Positions 40,564 to 48,779 of a DNA stretch of 49,691 bases are shown here, piece after piece; position 1 is the stretch's first letter, and every line of letters begins with the position of its first letter. The DNA is from Microcaldota archaeon (GTDB taxonomy: Archaea > Micrarchaeota > Micrarchaeia > Anstonellales > Bilamarchaeaceae). The notes under the pieces are model-generated. The model made no database searches, was not told the DNA's origin, and was given only the letters and a program-made list of their open reading frames with translations. The position numbers and the translations under genes were made by a program. The DNA lies in NCBI GenBank assembly GCA_016926175.1, contig JAFGPA010000012.1, positions 1-49,691 on the forward strand, in the 5' to 3' direction.

Positions 40564-41871
40564 TCAATCCCTTACCGCATCCTCCACTATCTTCTGAGCT
40601 TTTCCAATATAGGTGGAATAATCAAAAAGCGTGTTTGTTGTTTTTTCATCCAGAATCTTGCTTTCTATAACAAGTTCTTTCAGATGCCGGTTGTTTTTAT
40701 AGGCTTCCTGCGCCAGGGTCCTGACAAGCTCATGCGCCTCCTGCCTCCCCATGCCCTTCTCCGTGAGGGCAATCATCAGGCGTTCGGCCATGATAAGGCC
40801 GTTTGTTAGTTCAAGATTTTTCCTGATGTTTTTGTCATTGAACTCCAGACCGGAAAGGATTCTGGAAATTTCAAGGATCATGTAATGGACGCACAGAAAA
40901 GTTTCGCCGAAAATTGCGCGCTCATTTGCACTGTTTGTCAAATCCCTTTCATGCTCCAGGGCAATGTTCTCCAGTGCAGTAATCAGGTTTGCCCGGGGCA
41001 GTCTGGCAAGCGAGCAGACGCGCTCGCTTTTATGCGGATTTCTTTTATGGGGCATTGTTGATGAACCCACCTGCGATTTGCCGAACGCCTCTGAAATTTC
41101 AAGGATTTCCGTTCTCTGAAGATTCCTGATTTCCTTGGCTATTTTTTCTATGGAAGCTGCCAGAATCGCAAGATCTGCAATCACTTCGGCATGGCGGTCT
41201 CTTTGCACCACCTGGCTGGAAACCTTTGCAGGCGAAAGGCCAAGCTCTTTCATCACAAGCTCCTGTATTTCAGGACCCTGCTCACCAAAGGTTGCCATAG
41301 TGCCCACGGCTCCGGACATTTTGCCTACTGCAATCCGTTTTTTTGATTCCAGAAGTCTTTCCAGCGAGCGCAGGATATCCTGGTAGTAAAGGGCAAATTT
41401 CATGCCATAGGTTGTTGGTACGGCGTGCTGGCCATGGGTTCTTCCCATGCACACTTTGCTTTTGTTTTCCTTTGCCAGTTTTTTCAGAATGGCTGCAAGC
41501 TTCCTCCCGTCATCCTCAATAATTGCAATTGCATCCATGAAAATCAGGGCTGTCGCAGTATCTTCAATATCATAGGAAGTTGAACCAAGATGGACATATT
41601 TGCCAGCATCGCCTGACTGTTCTGAGAGGGCCTTCACCATTGCCATCAGATCATGATGGATTTCATCCTCTATCTCCTTAACTCTGGAAAGCTGCACTTT
41701 CTTTGCGCCTTGCTCTATTTTGGCAGGGGCATCGGGGGGGACGTTGCCAAGCTTTGCATGGGCTTTTGCCAGGGCAACTTCAACCTCCATCCATTTCCGG
41801 ATTTTGGTGTCATCCTCGAAAACCTTATTCATCCTGGTAGCATAACGCTCTTCAAAAGGAGAAATCGACAT
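40564..41871 (-). CDS. purB: Adenylosuccinate lyase
   Basis: The enzyme forms AMP from adenylosuccinate and AICAR from SAICAR in purine synthesis. The fumarase-superfamily signature SSTMPHKRNPHKSE is intact. The catalytic histidine regions are in LGSTSYDIEDTATAL and MGRTHGQHAVPTTYGMKFALYYQD. Length (435) is typical for archaea. The gene precedes the five-gene membrane operon on the same strand with a 40-base gap that has its own TATA-like ATTTTAATATC. No other purine gene is in the window. Confidence 0.96.
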   Translation of the reverse strand: MSISPFEERYATRMNKVFEDDTKIRKWMEVEVALAKAHAKLGNVPPDAPAKIEQGAKKVQLSRVKEIEDEIHHDLMAMVKALSEQSGDAGKYVHLGSTSYDIEDTATALIFMDAIAIIEDDGRKLAAILKKLAKENKSKVCMGRTHGQHAVPTTYGMKFALYYQDILRSLERLLESKKRIAVGKMSGAVGTMATFGEQGPEIQELVMKELGLSPAKVSSQVVQRDRHAEVIADLAILAASIEKIAKEIRNLQRTEILEISEAFGKSQVGSSTMPHKRNPHKSERVCSLARLPRANLITALENIALEHERDLTNSANERAIFGETFLCVHYMILEISRILSGLEFNDKNIRKNLELTNGLIMAERLMIALTEKGMGRQEAHELVRTLAQEAYKNNRHLKELVIESKILDEKTTNTLFDYSTYIGKAQKIVEDAVRD

Positions 41872-41948
41872 GAAAAAAATATCTCATCAAAGGATTAAAA
41901 AGCTGCCCACTAAATGGAAATGATCGTAAAAAATGGGGATTAACGGGC

Positions 41949-41976
41949 CTTTATAAGCAAAATGTGGGAAATCCCG
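41949..41976 (+). promoter_or_regulatory. Palindrome and TATA-like element upstream of the 42104 gene
   Basis: CTTTATAAGC is followed by GGGAAATCCC, a short inverted repeat. Related sequence recurs at 42070-42080 (GGAATCCCAT), so these may be operator sites. Confidence 0.3.
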
Positions 41977-41989
41977 TAAAAAAAGGATA

Positions 41990-42090
41990 GATTTAAATAC
42001 TTGAAAGTCCATATTAAATAACAGCAAAAAAAATGGGACCAGTTGAAGTAATAGAAATATTTAAATACATGGAATCCCATATATTATAAC
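41990..42090 (+). repeat. Duplicated promoter module upstream of the 42104 gene
   Basis: A module of about 33 bases appears at 41990-42022 and 42057-42090. Both copies read TTTAAATAC, TG-AA, CCATAT and TAAC in order. They are 67 bases apart. Each carries a TATA-like box, so this could be a duplicated promoter or an operator-spaced dual promoter. The second copy is 25-45 bases from the ATG at 42104. Confidence 0.6.
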
Positions 42091-42103
42091 ATAGGCGAAT
42101 GAT

Positions 42104-43129
42104 ATGGCAGAACAAAAAATAGATGTGGATGAGGTCAAAAACGGCCTTTACAATATGGTTGAGGCAATGCTTAAGATGGGCGGCGGAGAGGAACTCATGA
42201 TGAAAACAGAGTTGCTCATGCTCGGCATCAGGCAGAGCAAAAAGCTTGAGCCGCATGACACCCAAAAATTCTATGACCTGCTTGTTCTTTCATACATAGG
42301 TCCTCAGGGAGATGCTCCGAATCTTGACAAAAAGCTGATGGATGGAATCAGCACGAAATTTATCCAGGGAACAACAGAAAGAGTAATACTTGAAACTGAC
42401 AGGGACGACAGATATGCAGAATTTGCAAAAAAATGCCTCATAAACGCTGCAAAGCATGGTAACGATATTACAAGAAAATATGCTGCAATCGCACTGGGAG
42501 CCTTCACAAATGATGTCCATATCAGGAATTCACTTGTAGATATTGTGGAAAAAGAAACGGGAGCTGCTGCTGAAGGTGCAGAAGCAGGCCTGAGGGCAAT
42601 CAAGATCAGAACAGAAAGGGAAACAGCAGACGCTGACCGTGCAATGCTTGTTGAAACAGAATATCCTGATCCGAAAATGGTCCAGAGGCAGTTTATTGAC
42701 AACATATTCAGGGCAGTAAACGCGATCTATGGAGGGACTGTAACTGGAACTGCCGGAAGAATCAATGTGATAACTTTGGCAACCCAGGGAACCAGCATTC
42801 CAGTAAAACTGGATGCCCACAGCATCAGGCTTGTGAAAAGAAACGTTGAGGGTGCCCTCATAAGCGCATTTATCAACGGAGATGAGGCTGTCAGAAATGA
42901 GGCAATTGAAGGAATAAAAAAGATGGGCAGCGTAAGAATACTTGAGAACCTTGAAGACATTACAAAAACAGAAAGAGATTCTGCAGGAAGTCTTAATCCT
43001 CTTGGAAGGAAAGCAAGAGAGATTGCGGAAGGGATACAAAGGACAAGATATGGAAAGACACTGCCTCCTCCGCTGTCAAGAAGGAAGGCAGCTTCAAGGC
43101 ATGATGCCAGGTTAACCCAGCAGAGTTAA
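42104..43129 (+). CDS. Hypothetical helical (HEAT-like) protein
   Basis: I do not recognise a named family. The 341-residue soluble protein is helical. Its first 160 residues contain repeat-like helix pairs (YAEFAKKCLINAAKHGNDITRKYAAIALGAFTNDVHIRNSLVDIVEK) that look like HEAT repeats. A strand-containing middle follows (GTVTGTAGRINVITLATQGTSIPVKLD), then another helical part (AVRNEAIEGIKKMGSVRILENLED). Its C-terminus is Arg-rich (PLSRRKAASRHDARL) and may touch nucleic acid. The duplicated promoter module upstream suggests tight or strong expression. The next two genes follow on the same strand. Confidence 0.5.
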   Translation: MAEQKIDVDEVKNGLYNMVEAMLKMGGGEELMMKTELLMLGIRQSKKLEPHDTQKFYDLLVLSYIGPQGDAPNLDKKLMDGISTKFIQGTTERVILETDRDDRYAEFAKKCLINAAKHGNDITRKYAAIALGAFTNDVHIRNSLVDIVEKETGAAAEGAEAGLRAIKIRTERETADADRAMLVETEYPDPKMVQRQFIDNIFRAVNAIYGGTVTGTAGRINVITLATQGTSIPVKLDAHSIRLVKRNVEGALISAFINGDEAVRNEAIEGIKKMGSVRILENLEDITKTERDSAGSLNPLGRKAREIAEGIQRTRYGKTLPPPLSRRKAASRHDARLTQQS

Positions 43130-43153
43130 AAGTGAATCATTCAAAATAGCCAT

Positions 43154-43837
43154 ATGGCAAAAAGCCGGATTCTGAAGAAAGAAAACAAGGCTTACCTTGA
43201 GCTTCCAAAGGAGCTTATGGAATATGACGAGGTAGAGCTTTTTCAACTGAAGGAAGGCTACCTTCTGGTGCCTGTTGAAGTAAGGGTAAAGGAAGCTGAA
43301 ATAGCCGTTATAAGAAAGCTCCTTGCCATTAAATTTGAGAACCGGACTCCTTCTGTTATTGAAAAGGAATTTGTAGACGTAGAGAAGATACTGCTCAGGG
43401 AGCTTGAGAAAAAAGGGCTTGTAAACATTTTCAGGGGGAAAAAATACCCGAAAGGGGTCTATAACATCAATGCAGAGGTTTATGCTCTCCTGCAGGAATC
43501 CAAAAAAATTGAGAATCCTGAAGGCCTTGTGCGGGGATTTGTGACTTTAAAGGACAAAGACGATGCATACAGGCTCTCCCAGAAGCTCGGTTCTGAAATG
43601 AAAAACGGTACAGTAATAGGAGTGAAAGGTTTTGATGGCAAATTCTATGCAGTGACAAAAAGCTACCTTGAAAGCTCCCGGAAGGATATTGAAAAGGCCC
43701 TTCAGGGCGAAATGGACGCAGGCGAAATTGCAAATGCTGCAAAACTGGATCCTGAAGGCTGTATTGCTGTCCTGAGGCTTATGGCTGAGAGCGGGGACAT
43801 TCTTGAAAAAAAGAAAGGGATCTTCGTGAGAGTATGA
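43154..43837 (+). CDS. Conserved-looking hypothetical with N-terminal AbrB-like strand pair
   Basis: This is a 227-residue protein. The start MAKSRILKKENKAYLELPKELMEYDEVELFQLKEGYLLVPV is like a SpoVT/AbrB-type swapped-hairpin domain. Two winged-helix-like segments follow (about 60-120 and 180-227, for example LLRELEKKGLVNIFRGKKYPKGVYNI and ILEKKKGIFVRV). Between them is an alpha/beta part, GFVTLKDKDDAYRLSQKLGSEMKNG. It may be a DNA-binding regulator, but this is inferred from fold-like patterns. Its stop overlaps the HD hydrolase start as ATGA, so the two are cotranscribed. Confidence 0.5.
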   Translation: MAKSRILKKENKAYLELPKELMEYDEVELFQLKEGYLLVPVEVRVKEAEIAVIRKLLAIKFENRTPSVIEKEFVDVEKILLRELEKKGLVNIFRGKKYPKGVYNINAEVYALLQESKKIENPEGLVRGFVTLKDKDDAYRLSQKLGSEMKNGTVIGVKGFDGKFYAVTKSYLESSRKDIEKALQGEMDAGEIANAAKLDPEGCIAVLRLMAESGDILEKKKGIFVRV

Positions 43838-44898
43838 TGATCAAGGATGAAATTTACGGAACAATTGAGTTCGATGATCTGGAAGAAAGAATCATCGACA
43901 GCGAGGATTTCCAGAGGCTCAGAAGGATAAAGCAGATGTCAGTAACAAATCTTGTTTACCCCGGGGCAAACCACACGAGATTTGAGCATTCCCTTGGAAC
44001 CGCCCACCTTTCAGGATATATTGCAGAAAGGGTGGGGCTGAAAACCGATGAAATAAAAAAAGTGAAGCTTTTCGGCCTCCTCCATGACATAGGGCACACT
44101 GTTTTTTCGCATGAGGGGGAAGATGTGCTGAAAAGGCATATTGGCAGCCATGAAGAGATAGGAAAAAAGAAGATCCTTCATGGAGACATTGCAGATATAA
44201 TATCAGAAAACTATAATCCTGGAGAGATTGCCGAATCAAACATTGTAACTTCGGATATTGGAGCAGACAGAATGGACTACCTGAAGAGGGATGCACAGAA
44301 CACAGGAGTGGCATACGGCATAATCGACCTGGACAGAATTGTCCATACGCTGATGATGAAGGATGGTGAGCTTTGCATAAAGAAAGGCGGCCTGGCGGCG
44401 GCAGAATATCTGCTTGTCGCAAGGTTCATGATGTTTTCAACAGTTTATCTTCATAAGACAGTGAGAATCGCAACTGCCATGCTTTACAGGGCCATGGAAG
44501 GCGCAATAGAAGATGGTTTTCCCCCTAAAAGGTTTACAGAAATAGATGATGAGCAGGCCATGGCAGTATTGCTGGAATCTGAAAAAGGAAGAAGATATGC
44601 TGAAGGACTGAAAAAGAGAAAGTTGTTCAAGGAAGTATGCTCAGTCAAAACATTGCCGGAAAAGCTTGAGGATGAACTGAAAGAGGAATTTGAAGTCATA
44701 GTGGACAGGCCGCATCAGTTTTTCAAGCCTGTCGGATTCAAAGTGGACAGTGAAAACGGGCCTGTGTCAATATCGGAAATATCCAATCTGGTGAAGTCAC
44801 TGAAAACGGCTGAAGAAGAAAGAATGAAAATACTCATACTGGCAAGCGATGAGAACAGGAAAAAATTCGGAAAAAGCATAATGGCTAAAGCAGGTTAG
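43834..44898 (+). CDS. HD-domain phosphohydrolase (dGTPase/COG1078-like)
   Basis: This 354-residue metal-dependent phosphohydrolase has metal ligands in HTRFEHSLGTAHLSGYIAERVGL, the HD pair in LLHDIGHTVFSHEGED, and a distal Asp in SDIGADRMDYLKRDAQNTG. The N-terminus, IYGTIEFDDLEERIIDSEDFQRLRRIKQM, is characteristic of the COG1078 group, which includes dNTP triphosphohydrolases. Substrate probably a (d)NTP but unproven. The last 14 bases overlap the secG gene on the opposite strand. Confidence 0.88.
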   Translation: MMIKDEIYGTIEFDDLEERIIDSEDFQRLRRIKQMSVTNLVYPGANHTRFEHSLGTAHLSGYIAERVGLKTDEIKKVKLFGLLHDIGHTVFSHEGEDVLKRHIGSHEEIGKKKILHGDIADIISENYNPGEIAESNIVTSDIGADRMDYLKRDAQNTGVAYGIIDLDRIVHTLMMKDGELCIKKGGLAAAEYLLVARFMMFSTVYLHKTVRIATAMLYRAMEGAIEDGFPPKRFTEIDDEQAMAVLLESEKGRRYAEGLKKRKLFKEVCSVKTLPEKLEDELKEEFEVIVDRPHQFFKPVGFKVDSENGPVSISEISNLVKSLKTAEEERMKILILASDENRKKFGKSIMAKAG

Positions 44899-45040
44899 CA
44901 ACGTGTACAATTACCACAAGAATAACCACTGCCGCCACAACGAATTTAGGCTCTATGGATTTTCCGCTTATCGCAATATCAGGCGAAGAGCCTATGATGC
45001 CGGCAGAACTCATGGGCATTGAAACCTTGTTTGAGGACAT
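44885..45040 (-). CDS. secG: Preprotein translocase subunit Sec61-beta (SecG)
   Basis: This 51-residue ORF is too short for the track. It begins with a polar Ser-rich part (VSMPMSSAGIIGSS, the MPxSSAGI-type family signature). It ends in one membrane helix (KFVVAAVVILVVIVHVANLL). This is the archaeal/eukaryotic beta subunit of the SecYEG/Sec61 channel, oriented with its N-terminus in the cytoplasm. The ATG at 45040 gives the family length. It overlaps the HD hydrolase 3' end by 14 bases. A second Met (MPMSSAG) could also serve as start. No other Sec genes are nearby, as is common for archaeal secG. Confidence 0.85.
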   Translation of the reverse strand: MSSNKVSMPMSSAGIIGSSPDIAISGKSIEPKFVVAAVVILVVIVHVANLL

Positions 45041-45095
45041 ATTTTTGATTGTGTTGGGGATGGTATTAAAACCTTTGTCATATCATATCTAGCGT

Positions 45096-45833
45096 ATGGC
45101 TGGCGTAGAAATACACACGAATTCCAGGATAAAAAAATTAAAGAAGCCGACAATAATTATAGGGTTTCCAGGCACCGGTCTTGTCGGAAGCGTTGCAGCT
45201 TCCCAGATTGTCGATTCCCTTAACATGGAATTTGGAGGCCATATAAGCAGCCCTGATTTTGCTCCCCTCGCTGCAATACACGATTACAAGCCATTGCCTG
45301 CAGCAAGAATACATTTTTCGGAAAAAGACAACCTGATAATAATAATTTCAGAAATGACAATACCAGTCTCTTCCTCCAGCGAACTCGCAGACAAGATATT
45401 CCAGTTTTCCAAGGCAGTTGATGCAGCATCAATAATCTCGCTTGGGGGAATTTCACTTAATGACGAGCAGGGCGAGGTATACATTGTTTCAAGCGACAGG
45501 GAAATGATAAAGCTTGCTACAAGCAAGAAGTTTGCAAAACCAATAAGGGAGGGCGCAACAACCGGAGTAACCGGCATTCTTCTTACAAAAGGAACCCTGG
45601 AAAGATTTCCAATCACAACAATACTGGCAGAATCTTCGGAAGAATATCTTGATCCAAAAGCCGCATCGCGTGTGATAAAGGTGCTCTCAAGAATAATAGA
45701 GCTTCCGATAAGCACAAGCAAGCTTGATAGGGAAGCCCGTGCAATGTCCGAAGACATAAAGACCGCTGTCAAGAAAGCAAAAATTTCAAAGAAAGGGCCT
45801 TCAAGCTATGAAGGCGGAACTATGTACGGCTGA
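45096..45833 (+). CDS. PAC2-family proteasome-assembly-chaperone-like protein
   Basis: This 245-residue protein resembles the PAC2/PbaB group of archaeal proteasome assembly factors. It has the family N-terminus PTIIIGFPGTGLVGSVAASQIV, the middle AADKIFQF-type helix with IISLGGISLNDEQGEVYIVSSD, and ATTGVTGILLTKGTLERFP. A C-terminal helical tail (SKLDREARAMSEDIKTAVKKAKIS) could reach the alpha ring. It may act on the 20S proteasome whose beta subunit is at 13544. The gene is monocistronic, and the ATG follows TATA-like CATATCATATC. Confidence 0.85.
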   Translation: MAGVEIHTNSRIKKLKKPTIIIGFPGTGLVGSVAASQIVDSLNMEFGGHISSPDFAPLAAIHDYKPLPAARIHFSEKDNLIIIISEMTIPVSSSSELADKIFQFSKAVDAASIISLGGISLNDEQGEVYIVSSDREMIKLATSKKFAKPIREGATTGVTGILLTKGTLERFPITTILAESSEEYLDPKAASRVIKVLSRIIELPISTSKLDREARAMSEDIKTAVKKAKISKKGPSSYEGGTMYG

Positions 45834-45931
45834 ACTTTTTGTAGCGGCAAGGCAGCATTTCTAATTAAAATAGGCCAGGGTATAGTGCAGGGAGCAGGAT
45901 TTGAACCTGCGAAGGCACTAAGCCGCAGGAT

Positions 45932-46045
45932 TTCCCCTCAAGAAGTTTGATGGAACTTTACCCTTGGAGAAGTTTATCAAAAACATGAGAACAACTCATG
46001 AAGTTTGATGGAACTTTATCCTTGGAAAAACCTGGGGAAAGTTCC
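45932..46045 (-). other. Intron of tRNA-Leu(UAA), 114 nt
   Basis: Its ends contain TTTCCCC and GGGGAAA, which can pair over seven bases. It carries an internal direct duplication of 32 nt, listed separately. No ORF or guide-RNA boxes were seen. Confidence 0.7.
45937..46026. repeat. 32-nt direct repeat inside the tRNA-Leu intron
   Basis: The copies at 45937-45968 and 45995-46026 share 30 of 32 positions (core AAGTTTGATGGAACTTTA) and are offset by 58 bases. They differ only at an A/T and a C/T position. Confidence 0.88.
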
Positions 46046-46112
46046 CTTAAGTCCTGCGCATTTGACCGGACTTTGCTATCCCTGCATAAGTATGAACTTT
46101 GCATGATCTGGT

Positions 46113-47051
46113 TTAAAGGATTTTTGCTTTTTTTCCGTCATGATAAACAGTTTCTTCAAATCGCATGCCGTATTTTTCATAATAGAATGCAGGCTCTATT
46201 GCCATTGTTGCACCGGCAATTCTGGCTTTTGATCTAAAGCCAAGGCCAGGGTACTCATGAACATCAAGCCCGATGCCGTGGCCAATAGAATGTATAAGAT
46301 GCGGAAATCCGGCTTTTTCCATCTGCTTTTCAGCAAACCCGGCAACATCTTTTCCGCATTTAAGATTTGGCAGTTCGTCAATTATGGAATAACAGATGTT
46401 CTGCAAAGTTTCGTATTCCTGCCTTTGTTTTTTTGTCGGCTGAAGAAGAAAGCAGCGGGTCAGATCAGAGCAGTAATGGCCATATTTCACTCCATAATCA
46501 ACCATGACAAGGGAGCCGAGTTTTTTCTTTCGCGCCCTGTAATGAGGATATGAGGTTGAAGAATCAGTTGCAACTATCGGATCGAATGCAGGTTCGAGAC
46601 CAAGTTCAATTGTTTTCATACGTATTTGTTTTTCGATATCAAGCTCTGTCCCGGCGGAAAAATCCAGTGAGTGAAAAATTTCCCGGGTGAACTGAGCTGC
46701 TTTTCTGATTTTTGCGATTTCGTCTTTTCTTTTAACAGACCTTCTGGCAATGATTTCAGCGGTAGCATCCTTCAGGCTGCAGTATTTTTCGAGCTTTTTG
46801 ACTGTTGCAGCAGCAAGCGAGGAAAAATCAGCGCACACTGTTTTTCCTTTTACAAAGTTTGAAAGCTTATCAAAAGGATCTGAATAAACCACTACCCTGC
46901 CGGGAAAATTTGCCTTTGCAAATGCTTCATTAAGCGCGGGAACAAAAAGGATTTTGCTCTTGCCAACAAGCAGAAAGGCATGATCGATATCAAGGCCGCT
47001 GTAGTAGTAGAAATTTGAATCAAAACTTTCGCCCCTGTAAAAGATATACAT
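46113..47051 (-). CDS. M24-family Xaa-Pro aminopeptidase/dipeptidase
   Basis: This metallopeptidase removes N-terminal residues before proline or splits Xaa-Pro dipeptides. The pita-bread metal ligands are in VMVDYGVKYGHYCSDLTRCF (two Asp), HSIGHGIGLDVHEYPGLG (His), AIEPAFYYEKYGMRFEETVY (two Glu). An N-terminal creatinase-like domain covers about residues 1-105. Length (312) is on the short side for PepQ. It is the last gene of a small operon with the PIN and membrane proteins. Confidence 0.93.
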   Translation of the reverse strand: MYIFYRGESFDSNFYYYSGLDIDHAFLLVGKSKILFVPALNEAFAKANFPGRVVVYSDPFDKLSNFVKGKTVCADFSSLAAATVKKLEKYCSLKDATAEIIARRSVKRKDEIAKIRKAAQFTREIFHSLDFSAGTELDIEKQIRMKTIELGLEPAFDPIVATDSSTSYPHYRARKKKLGSLVMVDYGVKYGHYCSDLTRCFLLQPTKKQRQEYETLQNICYSIIDELPNLKCGKDVAGFAEKQMEKAGFPHLIHSIGHGIGLDVHEYPGLGFRSKARIAGATMAIEPAFYYEKYGMRFEETVYHDGKKAKIL

Positions 47052-47053
47052 AT

Positions 47054-47353
47054 CTACATCTCATAGGTTCTTTGCTTTCCCTGCTCAGTTTCAACAATAA
47101 CTATTGTTTTTGTTTCAGCAGCCGGATAAGTAAAGTCAACTGTCTGCCCTTTTCTTATTTTTGACCTCGCAAAAATAATGTCGTTGGATTTTACAGTTAT
47201 TTTGTGGATATTCCTGTTGGCGGTTATTGTAAGAGTATCGAGATGGTCTCCTTTGCTTTTCCTTGCACTGAATGGCCGGTTTCTTATAATAAACAATACT
47301 ATCAGGATTAGGATTAGAAGAATTAAACCTCCTACACACGCTTCAACAATCAT
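47054..47353 (-). CDS. Small single-helix membrane protein
   Basis: The ATG at 47353 overlaps the PIN gene stop as ATGA and gives 99 residues. An N-terminal helix (ACVGGLILLILILIVLFII) is followed by a basic segment and a beta-rich domain (HLDTLTITANRNIHKITVKSNDIIFARSKIRKGQ and onward). The domain lies on whichever side follows the helix. The family is not recognised. The track's longer start (47482) would lie within the PIN gene. It is two bases from the peptidase gene. Confidence 0.55.
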   Translation of the reverse strand: MIVEACVGGLILLILILIVLFIIRNRPFSARKSKGDHLDTLTITANRNIHKITVKSNDIIFARSKIRKGQTVDFTYPAAETKTIVIVETEQGKQRTYEM

Positions 47354-47733
47354 ACGAATCCCAGGCTTGACTTTGATTTCATGGTTACTATTTTTATTCT
47401 GTGAGATTTCAGCCGCCGTCTGAGATTTGTGTCGTTGGTACAGACAATTGCGTTGGTCTCCTTGGAATAATTTACTATCCAATCATCTACAGCAGCGTCA
47501 TTTTTAATTATTTCAATGGGATTTGTCTCAAGAATCCTGAGGGCAAGGCGTGCTGCAATGCCATTTTTTCCTTTTCCCTTTCCTATTTTCTTAAGCTCGC
47601 TTATGGTCTGTGATGAAATTGCAAATTTATGGCTCACCTCCAGCATCTGCTCCAGCTCCTTGAAGATGTTTATCTTGAACTGAAAAGGCACAAGAAGGAA
47701 GTTAGTATCTAGTATTATGATTTTTGGAGGCAT
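47350..47733 (-). CDS. PIN-domain ribonuclease (FCF1/UTP24-like)
   Basis: This 127-residue PIN domain starts KIIILDTNFLLVPFQFKINIFKEL, which holds the first catalytic Asp. The other acidic residues lie in AISSQTISELKKI, VDDWIVNY and IVCTNDTNLRRRL. FCF1/UTP24-like single-domain PIN proteins are linked to rRNA processing and this one has no antitoxin beside it. The start is taken at ATG 47733. ATG 47757 (MPPRRSRYMPP) is possible and adds eight residues. The gene is transcribed divergently from the lipoprotein genes. Confidence 0.85.
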   Translation of the reverse strand: MPPKIIILDTNFLLVPFQFKINIFKELEQMLEVSHKFAISSQTISELKKIGKGKGKNGIAARLALRILETNPIEIIKNDAAVDDWIVNYSKETNAIVCTNDTNLRRRLKSHRIKIVTMKSKSSLGFV

Positions 47734-47799
47734 ATATCTGCTACGGCGGGGGGGCATAAAAAGCTTCCTTATGAAGATGTGGGAGAATATGTGTAAAAA

Positions 47800-47814
47800 G
47801 GAATATTTATAAAC
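47800..47814. promoter_or_regulatory. Shared TATA region between PIN and lipoprotein genes
   Basis: GGAATATTTATAAAC reads as a TATA-like box in both directions. It could drive the divergent PIN operon and the lipoprotein at 47865. The lipoprotein transcript would have a leader with GGTGA before its ATG. Confidence 0.45.
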
Positions 47815-47864
47815 ATTTCTTATCTTAATATTGTTATACTCAAGGGGAGAGGGTGAAATAAACC

Positions 47865-48767
47865 ATGATAGAAAAAACAAAAAAAGAAGGTAGAGATATA
47901 CAAGCCTCTGTGAAGAGGAATGTTACTGCACTGGGCAGGAAAGCAGTATTGGCATCATCAATTATGTTGATTGCAGCGTGCGGCAGCAGGGAGGAATCCA
48001 AATCTTCAGATAATGCTTCTGGAGGCAGCTCCGGTGTTGCAGGCACAGGAACCGGCGGCCAGACTGAAAGCGGCGGAACTGCAGGCCAGACTGAAAGCGG
48101 CGGAACTGCCGGCAGCGGAGGCACCACATGTCCTATTTCAGCCAGATACAATGTTGATTGCGAATCAACATCTTCAATATCGGCAACCATGGAAGTGAAC
48201 GAGGAAATGAAAATCGGAACTGAAAATGGGGCAATTTCGCTTAGGCTCGCAGGAGTTGTTGGAAGGAATTTTGAAGTCTCCCAATGGTATGCTTATGACG
48301 AAACATGCGCAGACTCTAATGAAGAAATTACAGAGGGAACCTCAAAGATTGTTGCTGCTGGAAGCAAAAGAGTGGATGTAACAGTTCATGAAATAGCACC
48401 TGATACAAGCGACGGAAAAATAAAGGTCACTACCACTTTCTCGGCAGTATGCGGGAATCTGCCTGTTGTTGATGGAGGAGCCGGTGCTTCAGGCGAAGGC
48501 TGCGGCGCAGTTCAGGAAGAAGGACAGGAGGCAACTTTCAACGTTGGCGACAGCGTCACGGTCGGAAATGTCACATTTGAGCTGGTATCCACAAGCACAG
48601 TATCTGCAGTAGTGGCAGTTTCATGCACAGATGCTGTTCCAGGAGAAATAACTGTTAATGCAGGATCAGTTGCAGGATATGATCTTGAAACTCATGAAGC
48701 TGAGGTAGAAAATATATGGAGCAATCCGGTTCAGGCCAGATTGAAGCCGTCAGTAAATAATAAATAA
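47865..48767 (+). CDS. Gly/Ser-rich secreted lipoprotein, paralogue 1
   Basis: This is a 300-residue surface protein. A basic N-terminus and hydrophobic stretch end in the lipobox LIAAC. The mature part begins CGSREES, followed by a Gly/Ser/Thr linker with repeated GGTAGQTESGG units (about 52-85). Two beta-rich domains with paired cysteines follow (CPISARYNVDC to about residue 195, then about 210-285, GDSVTVGNVTFELVSTSTVSAVV). No named family recognised. GGTGAAATAAACC gives a good ribosome binding site. The next gene encodes a close relative, so they likely form a duplicated pair of cell-surface proteins. Confidence 0.65.
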   Translation: MIEKTKKEGRDIQASVKRNVTALGRKAVLASSIMLIAACGSREESKSSDNASGGSSGVAGTGTGGQTESGGTAGQTESGGTAGSGGTTCPISARYNVDCESTSSISATMEVNEEMKIGTENGAISLRLAGVVGRNFEVSQWYAYDETCADSNEEITEGTSKIVAAGSKRVDVTVHEIAPDTSDGKIKVTTTFSAVCGNLPVVDGGAGASGEGCGAVQEEGQEATFNVGDSVTVGNVTFELVSTSTVSAVVAVSCTDAVPGEITVNAGSVAGYDLETHEAEVENIWSNPVQARLKPSVNNK

Positions 48768-48779
48768 AGGTGATTATGA

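Larger units (their letters stand above)
45886..46085 (-). tRNA. tRNA-Leu(UAA) with a 114-nt intron
   Basis: This class II tRNA has acceptor GCAGGGA/TCCCTGC with discriminator A. The anticodon arm is CAGGA-CTTAAGA-TCCTG (anticodon TAA). There is a long variable arm, and the T arm is GCAGG-TTCAAAT-CCTGC. Exons total 86 nt. The intron (45932-46045) is inferred at 37/38. The BHB helix at that register is weak (C-G, two U-G, one mismatch), so the exact splice sites are less certain than the fold. Confidence 0.9.
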
